From: Spirochaetota bacterium
GTDB taxonomy: Bacteria; Spirochaetota; B62-G9; DRHN01
Direction: 5' to 3'
Assembly: GCA_023136305.1 (NCBI GenBank)
Contig: JAGLSF010000077.1
Coordinates: 1-8,344, forward strand
DNA: 8,344 bases
In this document: piece by piece, positions 1 to 7,283 of the stretch
Position numbering within the stretch: position 1 is the first letter of the stretch
Layout of the letters: each line of letters begins with the position of its first letter
Position numbers and translations under genes: made by a program
Notes under the pieces: model-generated
What the model was told of the DNA's origin: nothing
Seen by the model: the letters and a program-made list of their open reading frames with translations, nothing else
The model's database searches: none

Positions 1-254
1 CCGCGCAGCCTCGAGCAGATTCGCTCGTAATTCTCGATCTCCCTGGTTTCATCACCAGCACCGTTCCCGTAATTCCCCTCCACATCAAAGGTGAGGAGTA
101 TTGCCGCTGCCGGCCCCTTTGGAAACAGCATCCCTTCGGGAAGAGGGTTGTGCACCGTCACGCCTTCGGGCTCCTGCCCTCCAAAAGAGAAGCCTCCATA
201 ACTCCCGGCAGCATGCTTTGTATCCTCCACCAGAGATCTCTCATCCCTTTCCAT
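1..254 (-). CDS. Polysaccharide deacetylase (NodB-like) family protein, N-terminal part, cut by window edge
   Basis: An open frame starts at an ATG at 254 and runs off the left edge after 84 complete codons. Residues 51-59 read AILLTFDVE, which resembles the first NodB-fold motif (TFDD/TFDVE), where the Asp (D57) is the expected catalytic base. The preceding PKG and the following acidic, Asn/Gly-rich stretch also resemble cytoplasmic polysaccharide deacetylases of the PuuE/peptidoglycan-deacetylase group. Those enzymes cleave C-N bonds in acylated or cyclic amides. No signal peptide or membrane segment is visible in the N-terminus, so a cytoplasmic role is likely. The gene begins 20 bases after the aminotransferase stop. 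A GGGAGGG purine run about 12 bases upstream, overlapping the end of that gene, is a loosely spaced ribosome binding site. The metal-binding His-x-x-x-His motif would lie outside the window, so the family call rests on one motif. Confidence 0.7.
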   Translation of the reverse strand, partial: MERDERSLVEDTKHAAGSYGGFSFGGQEPEGVTVHNPLPEGMLFPKGPAAAILLTFDVEGNYGNGAGDETREIENYERICSRLR

Positions 255-274
255 TGCCGGATAAAACCCTCCCT

Positions 275-1636
275 TCAGCGTTGTACAATCTCAAGAGCGT
301 CCTTCAGACTTTGCTCGATACGGTCGTACATCTCGTCGATGTCCGCCTCTTCGACGACAAGCGGTGGACAGACGGAGAACCAGTCCGCATCGATACGCAT
401 GATCAGCCCGTGTTTCAGCGCCGTTTTTTTTAGCGCATTACCCAGTTTTTTGTCTGCTGGCCACATCTCGTTCCTTTCACTGTCCCTCACCAGTTCCACA
501 CCCAGGAGCACGCCCCTGCCGCGCACCTCCCTGACAACACCGAGTTTCTGCAACTGCTGCAGCTTCCTGCGCAGGTATTCACCAATCCGCCGTGCCTTCA
601 GGTGAAGCTTTTTTTTCACGATTTCATCCACAACCGCAATGCCCGCTGCACAGGCCAGCGGGTTACCCGCGTAAGTATGGCCGTGAGCAAACTGAAGCCC
701 CTCATCTGCAGGGCCTATGAAGGCCTCTCCCATATCTTCACGTGCCATCATTGCGCCAACAGGTATCATACCGCTCGAAAGCGCCTTTCCCGCACAGATC
801 ATATCCGGAACCACATCGAAGGTCTGCGCTGCAAACATATCACCCGTTTTGGCAAACCCGGTGAGAACCTCATCGAATATGAGAAGAACATTGTGTCTGC
901 TGCAGATCTCCCTGAGCAGGGTGAAATACTCCGCAGTGGGTGTGACCATGCCGCCCGTATTGCAGATGGGCTCAACAATGACGCCTGCCACGGTCTCCTG
1001 GCCCTCATTGACAATCACGTTCTCGAAAAGCTGTGCAGTGAAACGGCAGCACTCCTCCCACGAGGGGAACTGGTCTCTGAGCTGAATGGGTGAGGGAACT
1101 TTCAGAAACCCTCCCATCTGCGGCTCAAAGGGTGCCTTTCGTGCACTTCCCCCACCGGCAGCCATTGCCGCAAAAGTCGCACCATGGTAGCTGAGATAAC
1201 TGCTGACGAACTTGTACTTGGTCGGATGCCCACTTTGCCTGAAATATTGCCGCGCAAACTTCATGGCCGCTTCAATCGATTCAGAACCGCCGCTGAAGGC
1301 CTTGACGAAGTTGAGAGATCCGGGGGTGACTGATCCCAGTTTTTCAACGAGATCAAGCGTCACGTCCGCAATCCCGTGCAGCGGCGGGGCAAGGGTCATC
1401 CGTTCCATCTGATGCCGCATGGCCTCAATAACGCACCCGGGACAATGGCCAAGCACGGCAACGAACACACCACCGATGGCATCGAAATAACGCCTTCCCT
1501 CGGTGTCCCAGCAGTAGAGACCATTCGCCTTTTCAAATATAAGCGGGTTTTCAAGCAATTCAGAGGTCTGGCGAAAATCGATGAAGGTACGCTTGAGCAG
1601 CTCTCTTTCTCGATCAGTTACCGGCATATGAAACAT
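275..1636 (-). CDS. Class III PLP-dependent aminotransferase
   Basis: A full-length 453-residue fold-type I, class III aminotransferase, normal for the family. It moves an amino group between a donor and a ketone or aldehyde acceptor through pyridoxal phosphate in the cytoplasm. The landmarks are in order: an N-terminal substrate-side stretch with DAIGG near residues 52-56; a phosphate-binding SGGSES at 115-120; the cofactor-stacking YHG at 150-152; FDEV at 254-257 with D255 contacting the pyridine nitrogen; the Schiff-base lysine K284 in CAGKALSSG; and HTYAGNPLA at 320-328. It resembles the omega-amino acid, taurine or 'aspartate aminotransferase family' members, but the substrate cannot be read off. 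The start is uncertain. ATG at 1636 has AAGAG directly against it, whereas an in-frame ATG at 1627 (Met4) has the same AAGAG at usable spacing and may be the true start. It lies 35 bases after the amidohydrolase and is probably co-transcribed with it. In this operon it may aminate an oxidised intermediate or remove the amino group from one. Confidence 0.93.
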   Translation of the reverse strand: MFHMPVTDRERELLKRTFIDFRQTSELLENPLIFEKANGLYCWDTEGRRYFDAIGGVFVAVLGHCPGCVIEAMRHQMERMTLAPPLHGIADVTLDLVEKLGSVTPGSLNFVKAFSGGSESIEAAMKFARQYFRQSGHPTKYKFVSSYLSYHGATFAAMAAGGGSARKAPFEPQMGGFLKVPSPIQLRDQFPSWEECCRFTAQLFENVIVNEGQETVAGVIVEPICNTGGMVTPTAEYFTLLREICSRHNVLLIFDEVLTGFAKTGDMFAAQTFDVVPDMICAGKALSSGMIPVGAMMAREDMGEAFIGPADEGLQFAHGHTYAGNPLACAAGIAVVDEIVKKKLHLKARRIGEYLRRKLQQLQKLGVVREVRGRGVLLGVELVRDSERNEMWPADKKLGNALKKTALKHGLIMRIDADWFSVCPPLVVEEADIDEMYDRIEQSLKDALEIVQR

Positions 1637-1671
1637 CTCTTCATGACAGGATTCCCACTATTTATACAGTA

Positions 1672-3459
1672 TCAATTTTTTCTAATAACTTTCCCTGGTC
1701 TTTCCCCTGTAATCTTCTTCCTTTCATACACCACCCGGCCGTTTACAAGCACATAGTCGATCCCGTCAGGATAGCGCGAGGGGTGCTGAAAATCATTGTG
1801 CTCCTGCAGATGCTCATAATCGAAGAGCACCACATCGGCGTACATGCCCCCAGCCAATATTCCCCTGTCCTGCACCCCGAACACCTTTCGGAGTGGCAGC
1901 GATGTAATCTTCTGTATCCCCTCCTCGAGGCTCAGTGTTTTGTCTTCCCTGATGAATCTTCGGATATAGTGGGGAAAGAGACCGAAGGCAGAGGGGGACA
2001 CACCGTACCCGTAGAAGGCATCTGCGTCTGCAGAATCGCTCCTGAATACGGGCACATCGGTGCAGGGCATACCGGAAGGATGCTTGAGAAACGTTGAAAG
2101 TGCACCGTACTCCCGCTTGTCCCTGATCAGCGCCCAGGTAGTTTCGGGGTCTTCCTGCAGGAGATCGAACACTGTTTCAAAGGACTCCCTGTACACTGCT
2201 CGGAGAATGTCACCGGGGCTGCGCTCACGCGCCAGCTCTCCGATGGTCCTTCCCACATCCCCTCTGTTTCCGCACCGTACAATCCTGTAGCAATCCATCC
2301 AGTAGGGATCGGTGTTCGGATTGAGCATACCAAATTTGAATTTGCCTGACAGGATGACTTCCCGTACCCGTTCCCTGAAGGACCGGTCACCCAGGCTCCG
2401 CACGAAGTCCTCCCTCCCCATTTCGTGCAGCCATTGGGGAAGGACGAGCTGTGAGCTGAAAAATGATTTGATCATAGGAAGCTCACTCCCGATGCTCTGC
2501 TCCCATGCGATCACATTGAAGGTCGCATCGATCCCCGCATCAGAGGCACCGTCAATTATCTCATCCAGCGTTGCCCGTGCCATGGCCTCATCGAGATACC
2601 CCGGATGGGGCTGAGGCATGATGTAGGAAGGGGTGAGGTGGGCAATGTGGAGTTTATTACTGGTCGCTTCCCTTGCAATTTCCACAACTTCCAGAAGCCC
2701 GTGATACCGTCCCGTGATGATCTCACCCTTTGGACCGTGATACAGGCCGTATCCCACCTGGTCAGGGCTTTCAGCAGGCCACTGATGCTGATGATGGCGG
2801 GCATGGGGCGAGAAGACTCCTCCCCTTTCACCCGCAGCCCTGACAAGTTGGATGAGCTCCTCACGCCGGGCGAAGTGCCCCGTCATTGCCGCATCGAGGC
2901 CCACAGAAAGCCCGAACGCCCCCTCCTCCATGGCGGCAATAACATGCCGCTCCATGTGCTGAATCTGTTCGGTACTGGCCGCTCCGGTGAAGTCATCGTC
3001 CATGACAGCGCCACGTACCGTATTGTGACCCACAAGAGGTATATAGTTGACGGCAATGCCCTCATCCTCCACTGCCGAGAGCCACTCACCGAAACTCCTC
3101 CATCGAAGCTCCACATCGAGATGCCACACGCGGGCCAGCTCCTCGAACTGGTTTCCATCCCGCAGCGGCGCAAGGCTGATGCCACAGTTGCCGCCCGCAA
3201 AGGTGGTAATACCCTGCACCACAAGATTGTCCGCAAGGGGATAGCCCAGTATGGTCAGATCTGCATGGCTGTGGGGGTCCACGAAGCCGGGAGTTGCTAT
3301 GAGCCCTGCACCGTCGATAACCCTGTTCGCCTGACCCCGCACCCTGCCAACCGCTGCTATCCTTTCCTTGCGAACACCGATATCTCCCGTATACTTCGGT
3401 TTTCCCGTTCCATCAACGATAGTGGTATTTTTAATTACAGTGTCATAGGAATCGGCCAT
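1672..3459 (-). CDS. Amidohydrolase of the N-acyl-D-amino-acid deacylase (D-aminoacylase) family
   Basis: A 595-residue metal-dependent amidohydrolase. Family members hydrolyse the amide bond of N-acyl-D-amino acids or related compounds. Visible landmarks are an N-terminal beta-sandwich part (TIVDGTGKP, about 13-21); GFVDPHSHADLT at 58-69 with the metal ligands H63 and H65; GITTFAGGNCG at 83-93 with C92 at the position of the metal-bridging Cys; HAR at 219-221 and HIAH at 271-274 as further ligand-type histidines; CTD at 466-468 with D468 as candidate catalytic Asp; and a C-terminal RYPDGIDYVLVNGRVV segment at 562-577, highly typical of D-aminoacylases. It is longer than the usual 480-530 residues. 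The extra length lies mainly after HAR (about 222-255) and around 310-390, and the usual HxRxE glutamate is absent. No signal peptide is seen. The start is supported by AGGGAG at 3465-3470. N-acyl-D-amino acid, N-acyl-amino sugar conjugate or another cyclic or linear amide are all possible substrates. Confidence 0.88.
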   Translation of the reverse strand: MADSYDTVIKNTTIVDGTGKPKYTGDIGVRKERIAAVGRVRGQANRVIDGAGLIATPGFVDPHSHADLTILGYPLADNLVVQGITTFAGGNCGISLAPLRDGNQFEELARVWHLDVELRWRSFGEWLSAVEDEGIAVNYIPLVGHNTVRGAVMDDDFTGAASTEQIQHMERHVIAAMEEGAFGLSVGLDAAMTGHFARREELIQLVRAAGERGGVFSPHARHHQHQWPAESPDQVGYGLYHGPKGEIITGRYHGLLEVVEIAREATSNKLHIAHLTPSYIMPQPHPGYLDEAMARATLDEIIDGASDAGIDATFNVIAWEQSIGSELPMIKSFFSSQLVLPQWLHEMGREDFVRSLGDRSFRERVREVILSGKFKFGMLNPNTDPYWMDCYRIVRCGNRGDVGRTIGELARERSPGDILRAVYRESFETVFDLLQEDPETTWALIRDKREYGALSTFLKHPSGMPCTDVPVFRSDSADADAFYGYGVSPSAFGLFPHYIRRFIREDKTLSLEEGIQKITSLPLRKVFGVQDRGILAGGMYADVVLFDYEHLQEHNDFQHPSRYPDGIDYVLVNGRVVYERKKITGERPGKVIRKN

Positions 3460-3520
3460 GCCTGCTCCCTCTCTTCATATTCAGTGAAACAGGTCTAGAA
3501 CATATAGGGGCACACAACTC

Positions 3521-4564
3521 TCAGAAATCGTTGAATACCTTTACCGAGTTCCCCTGCTCAATCGACTCATAGGCAGCATGCCCGACCGCTATGGTCTTCG
3601 CACCGTCTACAACGCTCGGCACCGGCTCTCTATCGTTCAGGAGGCAGTCCTCGAAATGGCCCATGTAGCGCATGACGGTCTTGGTATGCCCGTACACGTC
3701 CACACCGAGCTCCACGGGAAACTCCATGGTCGAGGCGGGCCGGTACTCAACCTTGTCCCACACCACCGTCACCTTGCCCCCCTTGTTGTCGGTATACTCA
3801 GCAACCACGTTCATCCTGTCTCCGTACAGGCTGAGCTTCATCATGGGCTCAGCGGGTTCGATCACCCCGTAGAGACCGAGTATACGGCCTATGGTCCCGT
3901 TCGTGAACTTCACATTCAGGCAGAAGTTGTCCTTGAGCGGATACGCTGAGAGGGCCCCTCTGCCGCCATAGGCATGCACCTCTTCGACATCGCCGAGGAA
4001 CCAGCGGAGTATATCCACGGGATGGCACACGCCGCCATACATGAAATCCTGAGGCACTTCCAGCCTCCAGGGCGTAAACTCGAAAATCGGCCTGATATCG
4101 TGCAGGTAGTGGGCTTCGGCGAAGAGTATCTGTCCGACCTCACCGTCCTCGAAGAACCTCTTGGCTGCAGCGAACTGGGGGTCGTAGCGCATGGTCTGGC
4201 CCACGAGAAACTTCAGGCCCGTTTTCCGCACCAGCTTCACGAGCTGTTTTGCATGGTCCAGGTTGTTGGTCAGCGGCTTCGTGCACACTACATGCTTTCC
4301 CGCCTCCAGCGCCTCTTTACAGTGATCGTAGTGGAGGTGATCGGGACTGTAAACACCGATGACCTGTATATCCTTGCGAAGTATCAGCTCCTTATAATCT
4401 GTCGTGTAGAACCCGAACCCCCACTCCTCGTCCAGTGCCTTGAGCCTGTCCTCGTGGCGACTGCAGATTCCACGTACCTCGAACACGCTGTCATCCCGCC
4501 TGTTGAGGGGAAACATGGTCGAACCCATACCCACGCCGATAACTCCTACTCCGAATTTTTTCAT
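3521..4564 (-). CDS. Gfo/Idh/MocA family NAD(P)-dependent oxidoreductase
   Basis: A 347-residue protein of normal family length. The N-terminus carries a Rossmann nucleotide-binding motif, GVIGVGMGS at 7-15. The segment YSPDHLHYDHCKEALEAGKHV (72-92) is the family's hallmark loop. It is followed by CTKPLTNN at 94-101, the equivalent of the EKP motif with the conserved lysine K96; the Glu is replaced by Thr, a substitution I believe is common. GGVCHPVDILRW at 177-188 supplies the catalytic-type H181 and D184. The C-terminal half is the alpha/beta dimerisation and substrate domain. Family members oxidise or reduce sugars, inositols, amino sugars or their acids with NAD(P). It lies 68 bases after the permease, with an ideal AAGGAGGT ribosome binding site, so it is probably well translated. 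Its place directly after a sugar-type importer argues that it acts on the imported compound or its first product. Substrate and cofactor preference cannot be seen. Confidence 0.93.
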   Translation of the reverse strand: MKKFGVGVIGVGMGSTMFPLNRRDDSVFEVRGICSRHEDRLKALDEEWGFGFYTTDYKELILRKDIQVIGVYSPDHLHYDHCKEALEAGKHVVCTKPLTNNLDHAKQLVKLVRKTGLKFLVGQTMRYDPQFAAAKRFFEDGEVGQILFAEAHYLHDIRPIFEFTPWRLEVPQDFMYGGVCHPVDILRWFLGDVEEVHAYGGRGALSAYPLKDNFCLNVKFTNGTIGRILGLYGVIEPAEPMMKLSLYGDRMNVVAEYTDNKGGKVTVVWDKVEYRPASTMEFPVELGVDVYGHTKTVMRYMGHFEDCLLNDREPVPSVVDGAKTIAVGHAAYESIEQGNSVKVFNDF

Positions 4565-4569
4565 CCAGT

Positions 4570-4577
4570 ACCTCCTT
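4570..4577 (-). promoter_or_regulatory. Strong ribosome binding site of the oxidoreductase gene
   Basis: On the minus strand AAGGAGGT stands 5 bases before the ATG at 4564, a full match to the anti-Shine-Dalgarno sequence. It is the strongest site between genes in this window and fixes the start of the oxidoreductase. Confidence 0.85.
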
Positions 4578-4593
4578 CAGGATTCCAAGCTGT

Positions 4594-4603
4594 CTATCGA
4601 TAG
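4594..4603. promoter_or_regulatory. Perfect 10-base palindrome CTATCGATAG between permease and oxidoreductase
   Basis: CTATCGATAG reads the same on both strands and sits in the 68-base gap ahead of the oxidoreductase. A TATAAG sequence resembling a -10 box lies just upstream on the minus strand (about 4609-4614), but no convincing -35 element is at the right distance. It may be an operator for an internal promoter or chance; the evidence is only the symmetry and its intergenic position. Confidence 0.3.
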
Positions 4604-4632
4604 TTACCCTTATAAACCGCTCCGTTTCTGCC

Positions 4633-5625
4633 CTATTTCTTCAACTCCCCGATGCGGCTCAGTATGGTCGCCACAATGATGATCCCCCCGATAAAGACCT
4701 CCCTGAAATAGGGGCTCACGTTCATCATGTTCAGGGAGTTGGACATGACCCCAAATATAACCACACCCAGGAAGAGCCCGAGGGCCGTGCCCTTCCCCCC
4801 CCAGAGCGAAGTGCCTCCCACCACGACTGCAGCCAGGGCCTGGAGCTCATACCCGTCGCCTGTATTGGGATAGGAGGCACCCAGCTTCGATATGAGTGTC
4901 ATGGATGCCAGTGCGACCAGCAGTCCGCACAGGGTGTAGACAGCGATCTTGATGGTATCGACATTGACACCCGAGAGATAGGCCGCAGTTCTGTTGCCGC
5001 CCACGGCGTAGAGCGTTCTTCCAAAACGCATGTACTTCAGGAGAAAATAGGCAAATATGAGAACGAGGAAGAAAATAACGATGGGTATGGGAATAAAGCC
5101 TATCTTTCCGCGGCCCAGGGTTTCGAACATCCCCTGCAGGGGAAAGTTTCGGCCCTTCGTCGCCACGAGCACGAGCCCATGATACGCCGCCCTGGTGCCC
5201 AGGGTGATGATGAAGGACGCACACTTGGACTTTGCGACAATGACCCCGTTTATGAATCCCAGAGCAGCCCCCGTGAAAATCATCACAATGACCGGCAGCA
5301 ACACGCTCCCCGTTCGCGTCATGAGAATGGCGAGGATTGCACCGTCGAGGGATATCTGCGATCCGACCGATATGTCGAAATCACCGGAGATCAGAATGAG
5401 GCCCACCCCCACGGCAACGATGCCCGCGATGGATATCTGCCCCAGCACATTGAGTATGTTCTGCGGCTTGATGAAGTTCCTGTTTACCATGGTGATGGCG
5501 ATGGAGAGTACAATGATAAACGCAATGAGGAACCCCGATTGACTGAAGATGAATTCCCTCGCCCTGCTCTTCTTCGAAGGGACCAGGCCTTCAGAGCCTT
5601 TCGAGTTAGCCAGCTTTTCACCCAT
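4633..5625 (-). CDS. Sugar-type ABC transporter permease (RbsC-like)
   Basis: A 330-residue inner-membrane permease of the branched BPD_transp_2 class used by ribose, xylose, galactose and autoinducer-2 importers. About eight to ten hydrophobic segments can be seen, starting near residues 31-48, 57-80, 107-131, 136-155 and 175-197, with the last ones at about 282-300 and 306-323. Family landmarks are GDFDISVGS at 81-89 (the usual GGIDLSVGS); FGRTLYAVGGNRTAAYLSGV at 201-220, the cytoplasmic loop that couples to the ATPase; and AAVVVGGTSLWGGKG at 265-279. The first roughly 25 residues are polar and basic, a cytoplasmic tail. The gene starts one base after the ATPase stop, with AGGAG inside the last ATPase codons, so translation is probably coupled. 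There is only one permease gene, and it would form a homodimer as in other CUT2 systems. Confidence 0.95.
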   Translation of the reverse strand: MGEKLANSKGSEGLVPSKKSRAREFIFSQSGFLIAFIIVLSIAITMVNRNFIKPQNILNVLGQISIAGIVAVGVGLILISGDFDISVGSQISLDGAILAILMTRTGSVLLPVIVMIFTGAALGFINGVIVAKSKCASFIITLGTRAAYHGLVLVATKGRNFPLQGMFETLGRGKIGFIPIPIVIFFLVLIFAYFLLKYMRFGRTLYAVGGNRTAAYLSGVNVDTIKIAVYTLCGLLVALASMTLISKLGASYPNTGDGYELQALAAVVVGGTSLWGGKGTALGLFLGVVIFGVMSNSLNMMNVSPYFREVFIGGIIIVATILSRIGELKK

Positions 5626-5626
5626 C

Positions 5627-7108
5627 TCACACTCCTGTTGAGTACTTGAGTAAGCTCTCCTCTGTAGCTTCGCTTCCCTTGATAATCTTCACCATCTTTC
5701 CCTTTCGCATGATGCCGATCCGGTCGCTGAGCGCGAGGAGCTCGGGAAGGTCGGATGATATCATGACAATGACCTTGCCCTTTAAGGCCATGTCGTCTAT
5801 GAGCTCATATATCTCCTTCTTTGCCCCCACATCAATTCCAATGGTCGGCTCATCGAAGATGATCACATCCACATCGCTGAGCATCCATTTTGCCAGTACG
5901 ACCTTCTGCTGATTACCGCCGCTCAGATTGATCACCACCTGCTCGAGCGATGGTGTCATGATCCTCAGGCTATTCACCATTTTCACGGCCTGATTGCGCT
6001 CCTCGGGCAGGTCCAGGAGCACGGGTCGCCGTATGTTCATCTCAGCGATGGTGATATTCTCCTTTACTGGTCTTCCCAGGATGAGTCCCGTCTCTTTTCG
6101 GTCTTCGGTGAGATACCCGAATCCGTTACGTATCGCCTCTATGGGAGTGTTTGGGGTCACATCCTTCCCACGGAGTATTATGTTTCCCCTATCCCGCCTG
6201 TCGATTCCGAACATGAGCCGTGCAAGCTCTGTCCTTCCGGAACCGATAAGCCCGCCGATGCCGAAGATCTCACCCTCATGCACTTCGAAGTTAATGTCCT
6301 CGGCTGCTCCCTTTCTCGTGAAATTTCTTACCTGGAAAATGACCTCCCCCACCTTGTGTTCCGGACGGATAAAGATATGCCCTGCTTTTCGCCCCACCAT
6401 TTCCCCGATGACCTGCTCCTTGCTGCACCGTGAACGAAGATGGGTAGCCACCTTTTTACCGTCCTTGAACACGGTTATGCGGTCTGCGATGTCGAAGACC
6501 TCGTTTATAAAATGACTGATGTAGATGATGCCGATTCCCTGCTCCCTGATCCTCCTCACTCCATCGAGAAGGATCTTCGTTTCGTCGAGGCCCAGGGTCG
6601 CCGTTGGCTCGTCCAGTATCAGTATGCTGACCCTTCTCGAGAGGGCCTTGGCGATACATACGGTTTTTCGCTCTACTGGTGTGAGTTCTGATACGAGTTC
6701 CGAAACGTCGAGATGAAGGCCCAGTGAGTCAACCAGCACCTGTGAGTCCTTTATGCATTTCCTGAGATTGAACAGGCCGAGACGGTTCATGGGAAGATGC
6801 CCCATGTAGATATTCTCCGCTGCCGTAACCGAGAGTACAAGCTGATCTTCCTGATGCACGGTCTCAATGCCGATGGTAAGCGATTTCGAGGGAGAAAGGT
6901 AACTGTAGCTGTCAGCCTTGATATGCAGCTGTCCGGAATCAAATCGGTAGTTTCCGGCAAGTATTTCCACGAGCGTCGACTTGCCTGCGCCGTTCTCACC
7001 AACGAGGCAGTGCACCTCGCCGCCGTAGAGATCGAAATCGATGTCGCTCAGGGCCTGAACACCGGGAAAGCCCTTGTTGAGGTTCCTGATATCGAGTAGT
7101 TTCTCCAT
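5627..7108 (-). CDS. Sugar-type ABC transporter ATP-binding protein with two ABC domains (RbsA/MglA-like)
   Basis: A 493-residue duplicated ATPase, the usual length for RbsA/MglA proteins, that drives the permease from the cytoplasmic side. Domain 1 (about 1-240) has Walker A GENGAGKST at 37-45, Walker B ILILDEPTA at 162-170 and switch His H199 in ISH. Its signature is LTPVE (142-146) rather than the common LSxGQ-like form. Domain 2 (about 255-493) has GLIGSGRTE at 286-294 in place of Walker A, without the lysine, as is normal for this family. It also has an intact LSGGNQQK signature at 395-402, Walker B VIIFDEPTIGID at 415-426 and ISSDLPE instead of a switch His. One composite site (Walker A of domain 1 with signature of domain 2) therefore looks complete, and the other is degenerate on both sides. 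The ATG at 7108 has only a poorly spaced purine run (GAAGGG, 13 bases upstream), and an in-frame TGA upstream rules out a longer start. Confidence 0.96.
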   Translation of the reverse strand: MEKLLDIRNLNKGFPGVQALSDIDFDLYGGEVHCLVGENGAGKSTLVEILAGNYRFDSGQLHIKADSYSYLSPSKSLTIGIETVHQEDQLVLSVTAAENIYMGHLPMNRLGLFNLRKCIKDSQVLVDSLGLHLDVSELVSELTPVERKTVCIAKALSRRVSILILDEPTATLGLDETKILLDGVRRIREQGIGIIYISHFINEVFDIADRITVFKDGKKVATHLRSRCSKEQVIGEMVGRKAGHIFIRPEHKVGEVIFQVRNFTRKGAAEDINFEVHEGEIFGIGGLIGSGRTELARLMFGIDRRDRGNIILRGKDVTPNTPIEAIRNGFGYLTEDRKETGLILGRPVKENITIAEMNIRRPVLLDLPEERNQAVKMVNSLRIMTPSLEQVVINLSGGNQQKVVLAKWMLSDVDVIIFDEPTIGIDVGAKKEIYELIDDMALKGKVIVMISSDLPELLALSDRIGIMRKGKMVKIIKGSEATEESLLKYSTGV

Positions 7109-7181
7109 CCTGGATTCTACACCCTTCGCTCAGATAATCTAGTCGCTGATGAACGTCCTGAGCTCCCCACCCCGCTCAAGC

Positions 7182-7187
7182 AGTATA
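7182..7187 (-). promoter_or_regulatory. Possible -10 box of an internal promoter for the ATPase and downstream genes
   Basis: TATACT on the minus strand matches the sigma-70 -10 consensus at five of six bases and lies about 75 bases ahead of the ATPase start. The best -35 candidate is TTAGGG, 18 bases further upstream, which is poor. A promoter here would allow transcription of the ATPase and enzymes apart from the binding protein. Confidence 0.35.
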
Positions 7188-7190
7188 ACC

Positions 7191-7205
7191 CCAAAACGTT
7201 TCCAA
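7191..7205. promoter_or_regulatory. LacI/CcpA-type operator-like palindrome
   Basis: On the minus strand TTGGAAACGTTTTGG is centred on a perfect AAACGTTT dyad (7194-7201) with a central CG. This is the layout of LacI-family operators and of catabolite-responsive elements; the left half fits the cre consensus well and the last two positions do not. It sits a few bases upstream of the TATACT box, between it and any -35, where a bound repressor would block a promoter. No LacI-type regulator gene is in the window. Confidence 0.45.
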
Positions 7206-7218
7206 CCCTAAAATACGT

Positions 7219-7235
7219 GTCAGCCTTTGGCTAAC
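7219..7235 (-). repeat. Small intergenic hairpin, possible weak terminator
   Basis: The minus-strand RNA can form a 7-base-pair stem GUUAGCC / GGCUGAC (one G-U pair) with an AAA loop. A short UUUU run follows seven bases downstream, broken by other bases. It is too short and its U-tract too poor for a confident intrinsic terminator, but partial termination is possible. Confidence 0.35.
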
Positions 7236-7254
7236 TTTGTGACCTGCCATTTCC

Positions 7255-7282
7255 CTTCATACCATGGGGAACCATGATGAAG
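7255..7282 (-). repeat. Intergenic hairpin 2 downstream of the binding-protein gene
   Basis: CTTCAT / ATGAAG and CATGG / CCATG arms pair around a four-base loop, giving an 11-base-pair stem with a two-base bulge. It is separated by one base from the stronger hairpin at 7284-7315, so the transcript would carry two stacked structures. Confidence 0.5.
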
Positions 7283-7283
7283 C

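Noticed and set aside
101..605. Two overlapping plus-strand open frames at the left edge
   Set aside because: They cover the end of the aminotransferase and the start of the deacetylase-like gene on the minus strand. The minus-strand reading has recognisable motifs and these do not.
2605..3498. Long plus-strand open frame (297 codons) opposite the amidohydrolase
   Set aside because: It lies entirely antisense to a gene with clear family motifs, its translation has no recognisable domain, and no ribosome binding site or operon partner supports it. Long antisense frames are expected in GC-rich coding DNA.
3974..4603. Plus-strand open frame (209 codons) opposite the oxidoreductase
   Set aside because: It mirrors the codon pattern of the well-supported Gfo/Idh/MocA gene and shows no family features of its own.
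5994..6515. Plus-strand open frame (173 codons) opposite the ATPase
   Set aside because: It is rich in Ser, Pro, Arg and Met, typical of antisense translation, and lies over conserved ATPase motifs on the other strand.
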